From the NCBI RefSeq assembly GCF_016545825.1, contig NC_052618.1, forward strand, positions 21,279,561-21,343,560: a stretch of 64,000 nt of DNA, read 5' to 3'. The DNA comes from Eucalyptus grandis (lineage: Eukaryota > Streptophyta > Magnoliopsida > Myrtales > Myrtaceae). The notes under the pieces were generated by a model. That model saw nothing but the letters and a program-made list of their open reading frames with translations. It searched no databases and was not told where the DNA came from. The position numbers were made by a program, and so were the translations under genes. Below are positions 1 through 12,448 of the stretch, one piece after another. Every line of letters begins with the position of its first letter. Within the stretch, counting starts at the first letter, position 1.

Positions 1-131
1 AGCTGAATAATAGCCCCCTTCGCCCGTCTCGTGACTTATCCAATCATAGCATCGCGGCATTGTGTTCGGTTCGACGCAAACAAGGGCATGAACATGCTGC
101 CCCATATTATCCTTCGTACTTTGCCTCTCAG

Positions 132-304
132 GGTATGCCCATGTTAAAGCTCAGCGCATCAGCTCCATTGGTAACGTTCAAACCCATTCTCGGAAAAAGA
201 ATTCTGTCCTGACTGATTCTTCCTCTGATGAAGGTATCCGCTCGTCGGGGTCACTGGGGCATCCAATCAGTTCTTCAACTTTCACCACAAGTAATCAGGG
301 CTAG
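132..304 (+). other. candidate terminal exon, unrecognised gene
   Basis: A pyrimidine-rich tract ending in CAG at 131 is followed by an open stretch to a TAG at 302-304. In the frame that uses the TAG, the peptide is Ser/Thr/Lys rich (it contains HSRKKNSVLTDSSSDEG) and has the look of a disordered C-terminus. Because the window begins only 131 bases upstream, the rest of the gene cannot be seen. The product is not recognised. The support is one splice-acceptor-like site, open frame and composition only; it could be a pseudoexon. Confidence 0.25.
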
Positions 305-2640
305 GGCGACGATATGTAAGGGCGTGCTAACTAAATTGCCATCCGGATGCCATCATGAGCAAGTTAATAGCTAAAGAATTGAAATGAACCGATAAATGAG
401 GGAATTCCATGAAAAGAAACTAAGAGGAGAGGTTATTCTTGAAAATCAATGAAAATTACCTAATCAGTTCTAAATCTATTATATAAACATCAATTTAGTG
501 TAAACTTTTCAATTTTGTCAATTTAATCCAATCTTTTTGGCTGATTTTTATTCTTGAAAATCAATGAAAATTACCTAATCAGTTCTAAATCTATTATATA
601 AACATCAATTTAGTGTAAACTTTTCAATTTTGTCAATTTAATCCAATCTTTTTGGCTAATTTTTGCCAAAAATCATTAATGTGACAACAACTAACTATGT
701 AACATCGACATTAACACGCCGCACGTTGCACACGACACGACACACTAACGCGTCGTTCATAAAAAAATAAAGAATTTAACATGTTATGACACGTTGTATA
801 ATAAATATACATATTTATATATACATGATAAATTATCGTTTCATGATTATTTTAATAAATTTTTTTGATTCAAATTCACAAATAAATAATAATAATAAAA
901 AAAGAGCTTAAAATGAATTTACACTAAAAATATTAATTTACCATTTGCTAATATTATTCATTATTTCAATTTGATATATTCAACTCCATTCCAATAATCT
1001 ATAAAACTTTGAGAGAAAAAAAAATAAGCAATCAATATTATGGACTTACGTGTCAAAGCGTGTCGAAGAAAAGAGAAAAAAATAATCTGAGGGTGAATTG
1101 TGTATTATGGAAAGTAAAAATCAGAGGAGAAAATAAAACTAAGTTTTTCTTCATTCCCCTTTATTATTTTTATTTATTTATTTATTTATTTATACATATT
1201 TACATTTTGATTCATCGTTTATTGAAAATTTTTAAAATTGACCATATACATGTCGGAATCATGTATTAGAAATTGATCAAACGTTGAAGACTATCCAAGA
1301 GTGTCTAAAAATGTTGGACACGTGTCGAAATGTCCGATATGACATAAAGACCCTCGAAAAGTGTCAATGCTTTCTAAATAACTAGACCACACCGCTTCAA
1401 TCATTTTCAACCAAAATTAACCAAAATTAAGATTACAAAATTATAAAATTTAAGACTCGATTGGCATCAATATAATATATTTATGACTAATTTGATAATT
1501 TTCCTAATAATCAAGAATAAGGTTGGTCTATTTTTAATAATCATACATTTCACTTCACCTGAAAATCCATTTGAATCGTTAGTTTCTCTTTCTTCCAATT
1601 AAGAGTACCATTACAACAACAGTCTCCAAGCTATTAAAGCACGAGTTAGCATCATAAAAATCTCACATCTTTTGGTCGAATCATCGAATCAATACCTACA
1701 TTATTAATTGGACTAAAATGAAAACCAATTCCATCACCCCCACGGTCGATGTCAAAAATGCTGAATCAACACTAGTGCCGATATTGATCAAATATTGACC
1801 TTGAAAATGGGAGAAACCATGATTCCACAAGAACCTCCATCGGTTTGGTGGACAGTGAAATCACCAAGCCTAAGCTACAGACTATAACGAAATCTAATCT
1901 ATGATCTTAACAGTATTAAAAAAGCATACCGCGAAATTTTTCAGATTGGTCATTAAAATGAAACTTCACACCGCATCTAGTGAAAATGTATAGGTACAGA
2001 TCGTACAAATTACAAGAGAATTGATCAGAAGAACCCGATGCAATGCCACAACAATCAAGTAGAATCTAGCTCCAGGTTCAAAATAAATACTAAATCACGG
2101 CAAACCTCCCACGGCTCTTAATAACTACACCATTGACTTGTACACAAGCTGCAGGTATATGAAACCCTTCATGTTTAGTGAGTACTAAATGGTTTCAGTC
2201 GACCTATCCATGATAATCAATATAAAGCTGCGGACCAATCCAAACAAGATGATCTGTCCCATGGGATTGGAGAGCTAAATGAGATCTCTACGTCCTCCAG
2301 AGTTGTTTATCTGCAACAATAAGCTTAAGGCAAATGGCAAATATGTATCGATAGATGCTCTGCTCAGATTGTTACACCAGTTAGCCATCTAAGTAGGAAA
2401 AAAAGATCTGTGCATGCACCACATAAGAGACTCTCAAGTGCTAGGTCACCTTATCAATTACCTTTGAGATTTATTGAACAGTCAGTCTATTAGCAAATTA
2501 CAGTAACAAATTCCAACTGTATGTCAGCAAACTCAATCCACCCTCCGCCAACAATTTTATCACGATCAAGATAGTGAACTCTAGGAGGCATCAAACAGGA
2601 CATGCAGCCCATACAAATGAGATTGTGATGGTAAAGTCAA
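305..2640. other. AT-rich intergenic region, no gene seen
   Basis: Long A/T tracts and short ORFs only. A run of diverged GTGTCG/CGACAC motifs lies at about 720-760 and 1050-1360. No conserved protein motif or RNA gene was recognised. The 115-bp tandem duplication listed separately is the only clear structure. Confidence 0.5.
433..662. repeat. 115-bp tandem duplication
   Basis: Two adjacent copies, 433-547 and 548-662, align without gaps. The only difference I see is G versus A near the end of the unit (544 versus 659). Near identity in otherwise drifting AT-rich DNA points to a recent duplication. Confidence 0.9.
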
Positions 2641-2641
2641 G

Positions 2642-4545
2642 TTAAGGTGTGATAGAATGACAAAAATCTGAGCTAACAAAATTTAACTCACCCACAAAAA
2701 AAAAAAAAAACGGTGCTATAAACAGACATAAACAACAATATTGCAAACATATCACCACCTTTCCAAATTTCACACAAACTTTCTCCTTGCTTAATAAAAA
2801 ATAGGTCTTCCGCTTCATATAGAAGCTAGTTACATAAAGTGCTTTGGAGAATAATCTCTCTGCTAATACAACTAATCTAACCATCAAATTATCTGGAATG
2901 GAGAAGTAACCGGGAATCCACTTCTTGGATCAGAATGGAGCAGCCCCAGGGGCCTGACACACTTGCCATGTAATAACAGATGCTCAGAACACTCCCGAAT
3001 CCAGCCCCTTTCTGTCAAACTTACATTGCATCCAGAGAACTGGAACCACCTTAGAGAAGCTGATGGACACCTGGATCTCAAATTAGAACTTTTGCTCGGA
3101 CCTACCACTAAAGGGGCATAAGCACTTCACTCGCTACAGGGTGGGATCCATTCACTTAGATTCCTGCTAGCACTACAGAAAGCTCCAGTCTTAACGCCCT
3201 TACTACTGCAGTGCAGCCTTTCCTCAGGTGCATAGAGTGGGGTTTCCCATTAACCCACAATAGAAGGTAAGCAGAAAATTACATGTCGATAGATTCACAA
3301 CTTTAAAGGCATCTTATTTATCAAGAAAAAACTGGGTTACACAACATGGACTCCAAATGATAACACAAAAACCCACAAATTGAAAAAAAAAAAAAAAAAG
3401 CAAAACACACTCTAACTTAAAAGAGACTTTTTAAATTCCATCTTGCATCTGAGGTGTCGAGCAAGTCCAATCAGCCATGTATAATTTTCTGTGTGAAAAC
3501 AAAATGATGGAACCACAAAATCAAATATATAGATTGAAGGAAAAAGCTTGCCAAACTTCAAGTAAATTGCCCAGTCTGTTCATATTGATGCCTTAGAAAA
3601 TTACATACTTTGGAGGCATAAGCTAAAACATCTCAATTCAAGTACATGGCTCATGCTCCAATTTCTGCAGATAGACTAGGAAAAGGTTTTCCTCATCCAG
3701 AGCATTCAGATTACAGTATCCATTAGCTTGAAAGCGCAGATGCCAATCGCATGCCCATCTAATTCGAAGTACCACTCGATACACCATGTTTACACTATCA
3801 CACAATCGAAGAAGGCATCAACATATAATCCGCCAAACACACTCTTCCATGGTAAATGCAAAAAACACCAAAAAAAAAAACACTCCGTGTTCAGATTTAT
3901 TCACATCAGATCCAACAAAGAAATGCTTTTTCCTTTAAAATCGTCAAGCTTTCAACCCAATTCACGGTGGGTCGATGTTATCAGCACATGGTTTGCCTGA
4001 TTAAACACTATAACATAGTACCGTCTGTTGAATGCACAGCACATGATTCAGTACCGTCTGTTGAATCCGGTTTAAACCCATTTCAAGACCAACGAACACG
4101 AATCGAGACACGTCTACATTGATTTCAATCCAATCCCAGAATCATACGAAGTCCAATCCACATCCACACGCAGACAATTGAATAAACACACCGAAACAAA
4201 CGACCCCAATAAGATCTCCCACAGATCCCAAGAGGGATTTCGCCGATGGCATCAAACTCGGAGGGTGTGCAGGAATTCGGACAAATGGAGTACTCGTCAA
4301 TCATTACTTGGAAATCCACCCCCTCGCGGACCGAACGTCCAGCTCGGAGAAGCCGAGATCTTCGGTGCCCCGTCGCGAGAGGGAAGAACTTCAAGTAATG
4401 ATGACGAGTGCTTCATGAGTCGAATTGGGTTGCCGAGCAGATGCAGAGAAGTTGGAGAAGGAGGAGGAGGAGGGGGAGGCGACGGCTGAAGAAGAAGAGA
4501 GCAGAAAGATGTTAGCTTGGAAGCTAGGGTTTCTGAGGTACCTCT
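2642..4545 (-). other. putative minus-strand transcript, product unknown
   Basis: Downstream of the promoter-like site at 4568-4577, the minus strand reads as a C/T-rich leader, then two short overlapping ORFs beginning around 4415 and 4300. One of them contains DEYSICPNSCTPSEFDAIG. Further down (2884-3108) a 74-codon ORF has a GTAAGT-type donor inside it. I cannot join these into a recognised protein. The layout (TATA, AAACCCTAG-type leader motif, no long ORF) fits either the 5' exon of a spliced gene whose coding exons I fail to identify, or a long non-coding RNA. Confidence 0.3.
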
Positions 4546-4577
4546 CCATGGGTGGTTACCCTATCTCATTATATAGG
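4521..4577 (-). promoter_or_regulatory. core promoter: TATA box and telo-box leader motif
   Basis: On the minus strand CCTATATAAT (4568-4577) is followed about 36 bases later by AAACCCTAGCTT (4521-4532). The second motif is a telo-box-like element common just downstream of plant transcription starts. Together they suggest transcription starting near 4540 and running toward lower coordinates. Confidence 0.45.
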
Positions 4578-4882
4578 AGAGCAACTGGGCCAGTTTAACT
4601 TGGAAATTAAATTAATAATATTGAGATGCAATATTAGTCATAAGATGAAAACGATAATATATAATATCAATTATATGATTTTTACAAAATAAATGTGGTT
4701 CTCAAATAGATTGGGAAACGATGTAAGACTCTTGACCCCAATTATTCAGAATTGGGATTTATTGGATAGGTTTTTTTTTTTTTGGTCGAAAGATAACATA
4801 TATTAGATTATAAGGTAATACAAGCAGATGCAACAGCGTCCGAAGATAGAATGTCCTGGAAAATACATGGAGGGAAAAGAAG

Positions 4883-7800
4883 CTAGATTCTAAGTGGGCT
4901 TTGATCCCTGTGGGCTTTAGCAGCCCAGTCAGCGGCTAGGTTTGCTTGTCGTCGAACGTGTTGAAGAGAGAGGTTAGGGCATTGAGCAAGTAAGTCGCTG
5001 AGAATCGCGAAGAGATGGCGTTCCGTCCATGGCGGCCGTTGTTTCTGTTGAACGATCTCCACCAATAGTATGCAGTCAGATTCGATCACTAAGTGTTGAA
5101 GATGAAGCCCTATTTGTATCGGTAGTTGAAGGGCGATATGAAAGCATAGATCTCGGCTTGGAAGGCCGATTGGGCGGGCACGGTTACGGTAATCACATCG
5201 GTAAGAACACCTTTGCTATCTCTGTAAATACATGCGATTGATCCTTTCTCCGACCCCATGCGAAAAGCCCCATCAATATTACATTTTAGGCGTCCCTTTT
5301 CGGGCGGTTTCCATCTCTGATCTAAACTGACGAGGTTGTTGTTAGTCCGCTGTACAGAGGGGTGTAAAAGCTTGAAGATTCTGCTGTGGGCAAGGGCGTT
5401 GTCCACGGCTTGGAGCGGATCCGGTTGGTGCTTTGCCCGAAAAGCGCATTATTTCGTTGACGCGGATCTCCCACAGACACTGGCGATCACTTCGAAATCT
5501 GGAGACGCTCGTGGGGTGGAAGCTCGGGTTGCAACCCAGGCATCAAAACGCCGAACTAAGGTAGGTAAAATCGTGACCCTAATTTCTTCATGACTCCAAA
5601 TGTCTTTAGTCCAAGGGCAGAAGAAGAAAAGATGCTCAATCGTTTCTAGAATGTTGTGGTTACATAGTGAACAGTAGGGATTAGGGGAAATATGGCGTTG
5701 ATAGAGATTATCTTTTGTAGCGATGGCGTTTTTACAAGCTAACCAGAGAAACACCCGAAGCTTTGGAGCAGTTTGCATATGCCAGAGTTTCCTCCATAAC
5801 TGGGTAGGGTTGGTATAAGATGATGATGCTACATTCATTGGGGTTTGATGTGTCAAAGAGAGATAATGATAACAGCTTTTCACTGTGTAGGTACCTAAAG
5901 ACGTAGTAGTCCAAACTAATTGATCCTGCAGGAGTGAAGGGTTGAGAGGAGTAGTTAGAATTGCTTCCCTAACCTGGGCATCAAAGAAGGTGGTAACAAG
6001 AGACGTATTCCATTCAGACTTTGGTAAGTCTATTAGATCAGCAACTACCTTAGGTTCTCCCTCCTATGCTAATCCTCCTATCTGACCAATTGGTAACCAG
6101 TTATCTTCTCTTATTCGAATCTGTGATCCATCCCCAACTAACCAACGAAGTTTAGGAGTAATAGCTTCTCATCCTTTTAACAAACTTTGCCACCCCCAAG
6201 AAGGTCGATAGCCTGATTGAGCAGTTTGAAAAGATGAATATCTGAAATATAATCCCTTGAAAAGCTGACTCCATATAGCATTAGGTTCTGAAGAAGACGC
6301 CAAGCTTGCTTACCAAGCATAGCTTTGTTGAAGTTAATGAAATCTCTGAATCCCATCCCCCGATGCTTTTGAGTTCTTTAATTCGTCCAATTTTTCCAAT
6401 GAATTCAGATTGATTGTTGTGTTTACTCCACCGGAATGCTAATATCTTTCTTTCTATTAATCGCAGAGCGACAAGGGAAGCTTAAAAATTGACATGGCAT
6501 GCGAGGTAAGGCCGAATTGCGATTTCAAGTAAGATTTCCTTGCCACTTTTCGATAAGAATTTTTCCTGCCAACCAGCTAATTTAGCATTGACTCTTGCCA
6601 GGATCCAGGAGAACATCTCCCGTTTGGAATGACCCCAATCCGAGGGAATGCCCAGGTACTTTCCATATTTACTGATAATAGGTATTCTGAGTTCTTGCGC
6701 TAAATTGTGTTGTAAGGTAAGAGGGCAGTGTTTGCTGAAGAACAAACCTGATTTGTTTCGATTTATGAGTTGGCCTGTAGCGAGGCAATATTGATTTAGG
6801 AGATTGGCAAGGTTTTGGCATTCATAAACTGTGGCTTTTAGGAAAAATACTGAATCATCAGCAAAAAACAAGTGAGATAACTTAGGACAGGCTCTATTGA
6901 ATTGAATCCCCTGTATATGTCCCATATCCACAACTTGACTGATAGTAATTGACAGAGCATTGGCAAGTAGAATGAAGATATATGGAAATAGGGGGTCACC
7001 TTGGCGTAGGCCTCTAGTAGGCTGAAAGTAAGGGAGATGTTCCCCATTAAAACGAATACTAAAAGAGACCGTAGTAATGCAAGCCATAACCATAGTAACC
7101 CAGCTATCATTAAAGCCCAAATGCTTCAAATAGGCTTCCAAGAAATCCCATTCAACCTTATCGTAAGCCTTTTGCATATCTGTTTTGAGAATAAGGTTGA
7201 ATCTTTTCTTGCATGTTCGCACTTTAAACTGATGAAGCACTTCTTGCACCACCATGATATTGTCTTGTATCTGCCTGTCACTGATAAATGCTGCCTATTC
7301 TTTTGATATCAAACTAGATAGCCAAGGCTTAAGTCTGTTGGCCAATATTTTTGAAATAATCTTATAAGCGAAATTGCAAAGACTGATGGGTCGGTATTGT
7401 TCAATGCTTTCTGGGTGTTGAACTTTAGGAACTAGGGCAATTATTGTTATGTTTAGTCTATGAGGCATACAACCTATTGCGAAGAAATCTTGAACTGTTT
7501 TAATGATGGTTGTTTTGATGATATTCCAGTGTTGCTGATAGAAGAGTCCATTAAGGCCGTCAGGTCCGGGAGCCTTCGAAGCCCCCAGCTGGAAGGTAGC
7601 CTGGTAAATCTCCTCCTCTGTTACCCTACTCATCAAGTGTTGATTCATTTCAGGTGTTACCACTGCTGGACATTGCTCTAAGAATGGACGAAAATCCCGG
7701 TACCCCACAGATTGATACAATTGAGAAAAGAAGGCCAATGTTATAGCTTTGAGTCGTTTCAGTTCTCTCGGTCCATTCTGGTTAGTATCCTTAAGCATAG

Positions 7801-8920
7801 TAATTCTATTGCGTTGTCTTCTTTGCATAGTGTAGGCATGAAAGAATTTTGAATTGTGATCTCCCCATTTCAACCATTGAATACGGGAACGCATAGCCCA
7901 GAACTGTTCGTCTTGATTCCAGAGTTTTTGAATTTCACTTCTAATAGCAGTGGCTTGCTCCTTATCTCTAGTCTAATAATATGCTCTGTTGATAATTATC
8001 TGCAGTTGATATTGCAATTGAGAGATTCGCTGATGGCAATTGCTAAAATGTGCTTTGCTTTAGCTTGTTAACCGAGTAGCAACTGACTGTAATTTAGAGA
8101 CCAACGAGGTATTACTTTTCTCCCATACTTGTTTGACTACCTCTTGACATTCCTAATCTTGATTCTAGAAAGCTTCGTAATGAAAGGTCTTTGCTCGCTT
8201 GACAGATGGTGGACAAGTGTGCAGCAATATAGGACAATGATCCAAACCGACAGGTGGTAGGGCAAACACTTCTGCAGAAGGGTAAGATATCAGCCATTCT
8301 GTGGAACAAAAAACACGATCGAGCTTCTCCTTTACCAGAGCATCCCCTGCTCGATTATTTGACCAGGTAAATTCACATCCTTTACTATGCAGTTCTAATA
8401 AAGCACAGTCATTGATTACATTCCGAAAGGATGTCATTCACGAAGTGATGGATGGTCTCTTGCCCATTTTCTCCCAGGGGGAAAGGAAGTCATTGAAATC
8501 ACCTACACACAGCCAAGGTAAGTGATTTGCAGCATATATGACCCGAATTGTATCGCAAAATTCCTAGCGTATCTGATAAGTTGAAAGGGCGTGCAGGCAC
8601 GTGATATGCATCGAGGCAGCTGTCAAAGGGTCAAGGGCTATGAGATCAACAAAATGATCATCCGATTGTACAATAGTAACTTCAAGGAAATCATTCCAGA
8701 ACACAGCAAGTCCACCCGAGAAGCCAACTGGGTCCTTCAAAAAAGAGTGAGGGAATTTAAATCTTCGCTGTAAACTATTCACTATTGATTGTGCATTTTT
8801 AGTTTCCATTAAAAACACGATATCAGGCTTTTCAGAGGCTAACATCGCCTTTAGTGCTTGAATTGTCAGGGGATGCCAAACCCCCTGACAATTCCAACTC
8901 AGGAGTTTCATTTGGAACAC
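4883..8920 (-). pseudogene. LINE ORF2: endonuclease, reverse transcriptase, RNase H (broken)
   Basis: From 8920 down, the apurinic-type endonuclease shows LLSWNCQG, METK, GDFND and LDHCPI. The reverse transcriptase follows (7894-6482) with KAPGPDG, RPISLCN, DMQKAYDKVEWDF, GLRQGDPLFPY and the catalytic FADDSVFF. Next comes the Zn-finger-like linker (5883-5450, CSLCNHNILETIEHLFFFCP). RNase H closes the frame (5406-4883) with its acidic residues visible in CNIDGAF, QAEIYAF, ESDC and NLAADWAAK. The segments from 8920 to 6482 share one frame interrupted by at least four stops (near 8564, 8438, 8164 and 7295). The frame changes between about 6480 and 5883 and again near 5100. It is a dead copy of a complete protein. 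Confidence 0.93.
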
Positions 8921-10122
8921 GGTGGCTGTTGAGGGCTAGCCGCCAAAGCCCAAGGAGCAGGATTGTCTGCCTCCAACACCGGAGTGTCCAGTAGTAAAGT
9001 TTCATCGAAATCTATAGAGTAAGGAAGTCTGATGTCATAGGGTGAGTAGCGTTTCGTTTTCTTACTTGATCCCCTAATTGGCATTAGTCGAGGGATTTTG
9101 GGTTTCTTCTGTTGAGGAATGTCCAATGGAGGGGGTTGAATGCTCTTCATCTTTTCCTTTGCAGGTACTAAATCAGTAGTTATTGCAATTGGATTGATAG
9201 AATTCATAGGCTTAGAAGTCCCTTGAGGTAGAACAGGGGTGGAAGCAGGGGCCTCTGATGCAGGAATGGGAGGGAGAGCTGGGATAGCGGGCTGCATTGG
9301 AGATGGAGTTTCAGGTACTGTCTCTTCCATCTGCTCTATAGGTACTGTAGGATGATAAAAAGCATCCCAATAAGGGCTAAACTGTTTAACCTTTGCTCTT
9401 AGCCAAGGTCCATAGACCATCGTCTTGCAGCCTTCAAATTGTGCTTCGTCATAAGGGTACTCTGGACATGAAGCTACATAATGGCCAAGCCTTCCACATG
9501 AATAACAGTAATGGGATAGTCGCTCATACCTAAAGTCTATCCATAGGGTTTTTCCTTCAATGCTGATAAGTTTTCCTGACCTTAAAGGAGCTTTCAGGTC
9601 TAATTATATTCGAATTCTTGCAGATGTATCATGTTTCACTTCCAAAACTCGACCAACCTGTTGCACGGCTCTTCGCAGGATTGGCGGAGTAGTCCACTCC
9701 AAAGGTAAGCCTATCACATGCACCCAGAACAGGCACTTGGAAAAGTCATAGCATTGTAAAGGAGTATTGGGTTGCCATAGACGTAGATTAACCAATTGAC
9801 CTGAAAATAACCAAGGGCTACCCTCTAATATGCGTCGTTTTTCCATTTCAGATCTGAATTTAATGATATGCAGCCCGGTATCAGCCGGAGAAATCTCTAC
9901 ATAATCAACTCGCCATGCTTTCTTCATCGCAACTTGAAAAGCAGATAAATTGACAATAGGATTTGTGAAGATATTACCCACTAGTATAATGCGACAATCC
10001 TTCAATTTTTCCGAAGCAGGTATGTCATCCCAAACCTCCAATTCCTGTTCCGAACACAGACGGCCCAGGCGATGACATAATGAAGCAATGCGAGAGGTAT
10101 CGTCGCTTTCATCCATAGCCAA
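8908..10122 (-). pseudogene. LINE ORF1, nucleic-acid-binding protein, one nonsense codon
   Basis: The frame runs about 405 codons from ATG at 10122 with a single TAA at about 9604-9606. The N-terminal part matches the DUF4283 type found in plant LINE ORF1 proteins (it contains CLFWVHVIGLPLEW). After the stop the same frame continues into a zinc knuckle, CYSCGRLGHYVASC, with the C-x2-C-x4-H-x4-C spacing, and then a proline-rich tail. The family binds the element RNA during retrotransposition. One point mutation appears to be the only lesion, so this copy decayed less than ORF2. Confidence 0.9.
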
Positions 10123-10496
10123 AATTACAGTAATTCACTAGTATGGATAATTGGCAGGAACATAGTATAGAAAATAAACTCTCAAGGGTTGCATGTTCCA
10201 GATCGCCAACATGCATACATGAAATTGCAGATTTTTGTGGAATTGAGAAGGTCAGCAGTAACAAGAAAAGGGGTAGGAAGAGAAAGAAGATGGCGATGAC
10301 TGGAGGGGATGAGAGAAACTTCGCATGCAAAGGTATCAAACAAAGACAGGGAGCATTTATGGTGAAAAGAGAAGGAAGCGACGGTGTTTCAAACGAACGC
10401 GAAGTGCGAAGGACATCCGGGTATATCAAAGACATTGGGAAAGACTCGAGCATGATGCGAGAAGGAACTCTAACATAAACGAGAGAGATAGAAGCT

Positions 10497-10779
10497 CCAA
10501 GAGCGGGGTCGGTTAATCGTCCGCAGGTACATAAACTGCTTGAATAGAAGTTATGGATCCCTCTTTGGTAGAAGTAATTCTTTCTTGTAAAGTACCCATT
10601 TCGGTACTAAGGGTAGGTTGATAACCCACAACAGAAGGCATTCTACTCAATAAGGCGAATACCTCAGATCCTGCTTGGACGAAACAGAAGATATTGTCGA
10701 TAAATAGAAGTACGTCTTGTTCATTAACATCTCGGAAATATTCCGCCATAGTTAGGACAGTCAAACCAACTCTCATCTA
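10497..10779 (-). pseudogene. atpB: nuclear plastid DNA (NUPT): fragment of atpB
   Basis: The minus strand encodes 87 residues of the chloroplast ATP synthase beta subunit, including the conserved stretches [17 protein letters not shown] and [16 protein letters not shown]. Homology continues a few bases past the TAA at 10513-10515, which sits where the plastid gene has a leucine codon. Compared with the usual protein I see A-to-V, R-to-C, S-to-F, G-to-S and A-to-V changes, almost all explained by C-to-T or G-to-A transitions. That is the expected decay of methylated plastid DNA in the nucleus. The homology stops abruptly at both ends; the lower end abuts the 5' end of the LINE. Confidence 0.95.
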
Positions 10780-12200
10780 GGACTCGATTTTGGTACCAGT
10801 CCATAACGATCAAAGTCGAATCGTGAGCCTATTAATGAAGCAAATTGGTTGATTTTGGGTTGATTTTGTTTGATTTTGGGTCCAAGATTAGATTGAAGGA
10901 TCCTAATGACAAAATTGGTTGAAGAGATGACCTAGGCAATTAGGAATGCCCAAAGACTTCCAGGGATTTTAGGATACTTAGAAAATTATTAAGAGTATTA
11001 TGAGATATATAGCTTTATACCCTACGGCATTCTAATAATTAATGGGGTAAGTATTAGATTGAAGCATCACCATTAGATTGAGGGGCAATTATACTTGTCA
11101 TTCAAGGGGCCCTCGTATATTAAAAGGTCCCATCTTCCCTCGTTTGTAACATCAAATTCAACACATCAAGAAGCAATGAAACATTCTCTTCCGAACACTT
11201 CTTTCTCAAGAGTTCCTCTTTACCATAAGAAGTACACCAAGTGACCGAGCGAGCAATTGACAAGGGGAAGGCTGAGCTTTAAGTAACTTCTAATAAACAT
11301 AATCGAGTCATTTGGAGTCTAGTTGTTGCACGATTGCAATCTCAAGCATTGCCTACGATAGGCGATATCAAAGCAAGTTGTAAAGAGCATGATTGAGAGT
11401 TGGTAGTGCATACCAAGTGATCACGAAAATGTCGAAATCGGATGTCATCGTTATTGCTACTAGTGGAGACAAGGCTCAAGAGGAGTCTCGTGTCAAGAGA
11501 ACTCAATGGACAATGTCAATTCCAAATTCTAGGAGAATCTTACTAGGGAGTTGGTAGTGTATAGTACAATATACTTAAATAGAACGAATATCTTCTCGTG
11601 AATTCAACGAAGGCATTGAAGATGAAAGTTTTTTTGAAAATCACACATCTGCGTTTATTCAGCTATTTCACTAATAGAGATGATACCTCAAATATGATAT
11701 TAATGGTGATCAACAATTACGGAGACAAAAAGTAGCTTATTTCTGTGCTTTACTTTGGATATAGCTCAAATATCAAATACTAAAAAATGGAGCTTGATGA
11801 TGCATGACTCCTCCAGTTCAAGCAAAAATTGAATGGTTAACTTCGCTATTTATATCCTTATGAACATGAAAAGCCATGGATGTTATGTTACTCTTAATCT
11901 CTAACATCCAATCTACATTAACACTCTAGCTTGAACCACGCTCAAGTGCCAGCCTAAGATGACCTTGACACAAGATTCATAGTTTGATGAGAAGGTTGAT
12001 CTTGAGTAAATTGAATTGCGAGCTATATCAAGTCCACTCAGACAAGTAAACCATAACCTAGAAATTTTGAACTCGACACAACAATAGAATCTATCACGAC
12101 GCAAGCTGGGAAAGGCCCCATCAGAAGTAAAAACCTGCCATTCGATATGGAGTGACAAGTATTCATGTTCCTGCACCAGTTCTACTTGTTCTAAGAAGCA
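10780..12200. other. repeat-like region, no coding evidence
   Basis: No conserved ORF. The stretch 10850-11650 has direct repeats of TTGATTTTG/GATTGAAG type and a TATA-like CGTATATTAAAAGG at about 11113, which could be a decayed LTR, but I see no matching partner or primer-binding site. The part near 12200-12448 is likely the 3' UTR of the phosphoglycerate-mutase-like gene. Confidence 0.3.
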
Positions 12201-12448
12201 CTCGAGGCTAAATGCTACAGTCCATTCTGCAAAGCTTAGAAAAGGATTTGCAATTACCAAGAGTGGAACAAGAGATCATACAGTACAGAACATCCATTTG
12301 TTTATGTATTAAAGGACGGGTTTTGCATATCCAGATGCAGGGATTGAGGAACAATGGCTTCTGCAAGTTGACATTCACCCACAAGAACACAATTTCTGCA
12401 CTATAGCTTGCAGCGGCTGAAGAATAGTTGATCATTTGTGAAACAGGT

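Larger units (their letters stand above)
4771..10495 (-). mobile_element. L1-type LINE (non-LTR retrotransposon), near full length, inactive
   Basis: The minus strand reads, in order, a leader (about 10495-10123), ORF1, ORF2, a short 3' UTR (4882-4784) and a 13-A tail (4783-4771 as T on the plus strand). Both ORFs are interrupted by stop codons and ORF2 also by frameshifts, so the element cannot move by itself. ORF1 and ORF2 overlap by a few bases, as is common in plant L1 elements. The presence of an RNase H domain after the reverse transcriptase places it in the plant LINE lineage that acquired an archaeal-like RNase H. The 5' end is set by the start of the atpB-like sequence and is approximate; I found no target-site duplication. 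Confidence 0.92.

Noticed and set aside
6838..7110. Minus-strand ORF of 90 codons with hydrophobic content
   Set aside because: It is a shadow of the LINE reverse transcriptase in another frame.
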